DNA from: Heterobasidion occidentale
Taxonomy: Eukaryota; Basidiomycota; Agaricomycetes; Russulales; Bondarzewiaceae
DNA length: 64,000 nucleotides
Assembly: GCA_039111635.1 (NCBI GenBank)
Contig: JBCAQO010000001.1
Coordinates: 2,356,001-2,420,000 of the forward strand
Direction of reading: 5' to 3'
Numbering within the stretch: the first letter of the stretch is position 1; each line of letters opens with the position of its first letter. Of the stretch, positions 62,144 through 64,000 are shown in pieces. The notes under the pieces were generated by a model. It was not told the DNA's origin. It searched no databases and worked only from the letters and a program-made list of their open reading frames with translations. Made by a program: the position numbers and the translations under genes.

Positions 62144-64000
62144 TCAGATCACAGGAGCCTCCTCTTCTTGCACCTCAAACCCACAACAAAATGTTTCCCG
62201 ATCCAGCAAGACAAGACCTCTTCCGTCAGGCGCCCACTTGATGTCCCGTGTGTCGAATGACTCTGTTACAGGAGGAACCGTCGTCAGCATCCAAATGGCA
62301 TTTCCCCATGCACTCCGCGGTATACTCACTTGCGGGAACGCCCACACATTCAGCCATTTCCTCCTCAACTCCACCCTCCCCGACCCACTCGTCGCTCCAC
62401 ACGTACAGCGCGCGCGATCCGCAACATGCCGCGAGACTCCCTTTCCGCACTGGGTTCCAGCGTGCTTGGTAAACAGGTCGCGTGTGAGTCATAACGCTGC
62501 GCAAAGATGGCACAAATGGCTGCCCGGGGGCCGGAAACGTGAACAAATGTATCGTCGTTGGCACATTCTCTGCGCTCAGCCCATATGAGTCTCATGGGCG
62601 TTCATCAATCGTGCAAGTCAGGAGACTGACCGAATCGGGCTAGCAAAACAGTCCCCGTGTGGTTAAATTCAAGTTGGACGACCCCGCTTCGAAGGTTAGG
62701 TTTGGATTGGTCTGTCCGAACGGTCGAGAGAGGCTGAGGGCCCTTGAGCCGTTCATCTGCACATTCGTGACCGGTCACTACGGGCTGTAGTCAGGAAGGA
62801 AAACACCCACAAGACAGAAAACCTCGTCCCTCTGTAGCCTCAATCCAATTAACCGGTTCTCTCCATACCGTCTACAAAAAATCAGCTCAATGTGCCGATG
62901 AAAAATGTGACGAGACTCGCTCACCACACCCGGCGGTATTCGGATACCTAGCTCGAGGGTCGCCACTCTCGACCAAGTGAGCTGTTCTAGGATGTGAATC
63001 TAGAGCCGCCGTCAGCAAAGATGGCATTCAGATCATTTAGTGGCCAACCTTGTCATCCCAACCCCCCACCGCAAGGAACATCCCCGACGGATGCCATGCT
63101 ACCGTTCGAATTCCAAAGCCTGGATCGGAATCGGGAGTGAATGTTCCTAGAAGGTCGCCTGCTAACGATAGAATGTATAGTTTGTACTGTCGTCGCAAAC
63201 GTCATCATTTATGCGGAGGGGTACAAGGCAAACATACCTCGAGGGGACCTTCCCAGATTGCTAGGTGATTCCCTGTCGGTGATAGGGACATCGAGGACAT
63301 AGAAGATGTGGGTAATGGATAGTGCTTTAACGAAAAATAAGTTGCCAGTGACCGACCGTCAATGAAGAGCTTACCCGAGCTAATTTATACGCGTCGGACG
63401 CGTCATAGACCCCTAAAGTATCTTTAGATCTGTGGCGCTCTGCGAGCACGAAATATCGTCCGTCAGCCCTGAAAGTGTAACCTACATGAATGAGCCAATA
63501 CAAAAGCGGAGATTGTAACATAGAAGCTGCACCTCTATCAGGATGTAGAGGATACTGGATGTACGACGCGTGACCACTGACAAGAGACCACACTGACACT
63601 CTCAGCTGCGTATCTGACCGTAAGCGACAACATCCTTGTGCACTGAGCGACGCGACCAAGAAACAAACTCACCGCCCACTCAGAAAAACATACAACATGC
63701 CTGCCGTCGGGCGCCCATTCCGCCTTGACCAGGCCCTCCGCACCTGCCTCTATCTTTGTTCTCCAATCCTCGTCGCGCATGCGGAACACGTGTACGACGC
63801 CTGCCTTTGCGCATGCCGCCAGCACGTATTCGGAGTCGCAGGACCAGCCAATGTGCGTGATTGCGGTCGCGGGCAGGTTTGCGTGTTCAGGCAGCTGGCG
63901 ACGCGTCGACGCGTTCGCAGTGGCAGAGGGCAGCGCATCGACGAGCCACGATCGGGCGATGTGAAAGGTATCAGCCCGCCGAACGATGACACGGTCTGAG
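62144..64000 (-). CDS. WRAP73/WDR8-like WD-repeat protein, 5' end outside window
   Basis: WRAP73-type proteins act at spindle-pole bodies/centrosomes; the fission-yeast relative helps anchor the spindle. From the window edge: a WD segment (ITHIGWSCDSEYVLAAC, then HVFRMRDEDW), then LVKAEWAPDGRHVVCFSEW, YTFRADGRYFVLAERHRSKD, the family-typical VAWHPSGMFLAVGGWDDKIH and ILEQLTWSRVATLEL, TVWREPVNWIEATEGRGF, then GVVQLEFNHTGTVLLARFG, RWNPVRKGSLAACCGSRALY with VWSDEWVG, and FDTRDIKWAPDGRGLVLLDR. Ends FEVQEEEAPVI. Many short introns. The N-terminus lies beyond base 64000. At 206 bp from the m-AAA start and on the same strand, its 3' end abuts that gene's promoter. Confidence 0.85.

Overview
This is nuclear DNA of a filamentous basidiomycete, most likely an Agaricomycete. 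Coding regions are broken by many 44-60 nt GT-AG introns, genes lie close together on both strands, and several proteins have their clearest matches in mushroom-forming fungi (a CYP63-type P450, an NRPS-like adenylating enzyme, HapX, Sec39, Byr4/Bfa1). There is no operon logic, and I found no rRNA, convincing tRNA, CRISPR or viral sequence. Family names come from recognising motifs by eye; no search was run. The species-level origin is not determined.

Left to right: 5' part of an NRPS-like adenylation enzyme (1-880, -); about 2.4 kb without a recognisable gene; a small unrecognised spliced gene (3287-3731, -) divergent from a mitochondrial PPR protein (3887-6423, +); HapX iron-response bZIP (6705-8607, -); eIF3b (8965-11608, -); Git1-type MFS transporter with 17 exons (12550-14881, +); mitochondrial Sls1 (15255-17976, +) convergent with the rRNA methyltransferase Spb1 (18044-21189, -); a TMEM256/DUF423 membrane protein (21468-22127, +); a C2H2-like zinc-finger protein (23332-25407, +); Vps18 (26115-30009, +); Cgr1 (30652-31194, -) divergent from a Ser/Pro-rich coiled-coil protein (31400-34012, +); a duplicated element with terminal inverted repeats (34722-35095); Sec39 (35214-38495, -); Nip7 (38870-39677, -); a P450 (40231-42959, -) divergent from NRDE2 (43234-46873, +); Byr4/Bfa1 (47194-49938, +); then a run of metabolic genes on the + strand, namely SDR (51016-52155), aldehyde dehydrogenase (52425-54674), a broken alpha/beta-hydrolase (55160-56090) and an ACS-family MFS transporter (56736-59173); mitochondrial m-AAA protease (59423-61937, -); and the 3' part of a WRAP73-like WD-repeat protein (62144-64000, -).

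Most of the window is housekeeping: ribosome biogenesis (Spb1, Cgr1, Nip7), translation (eIF3b), mitochondrial gene expression and quality control (PPR, Sls1, m-AAA), vesicle traffic (Vps18, Sec39), mitotic exit and spindle poles (Byr4, WRAP73). The 51-59 kb block differs: its genes have TATA boxes 55-105 bp before the start codon and could be a small inducible catabolic or detoxification cluster.

A warning for any reader: at least nine conserved genes need a one- or two-base change, usually in a short homopolymer, to read through. The pattern looks like leftover base-calling error rather than biology, so coding entries marked 'frame break' should be checked against raw reads before they are called pseudogenes.
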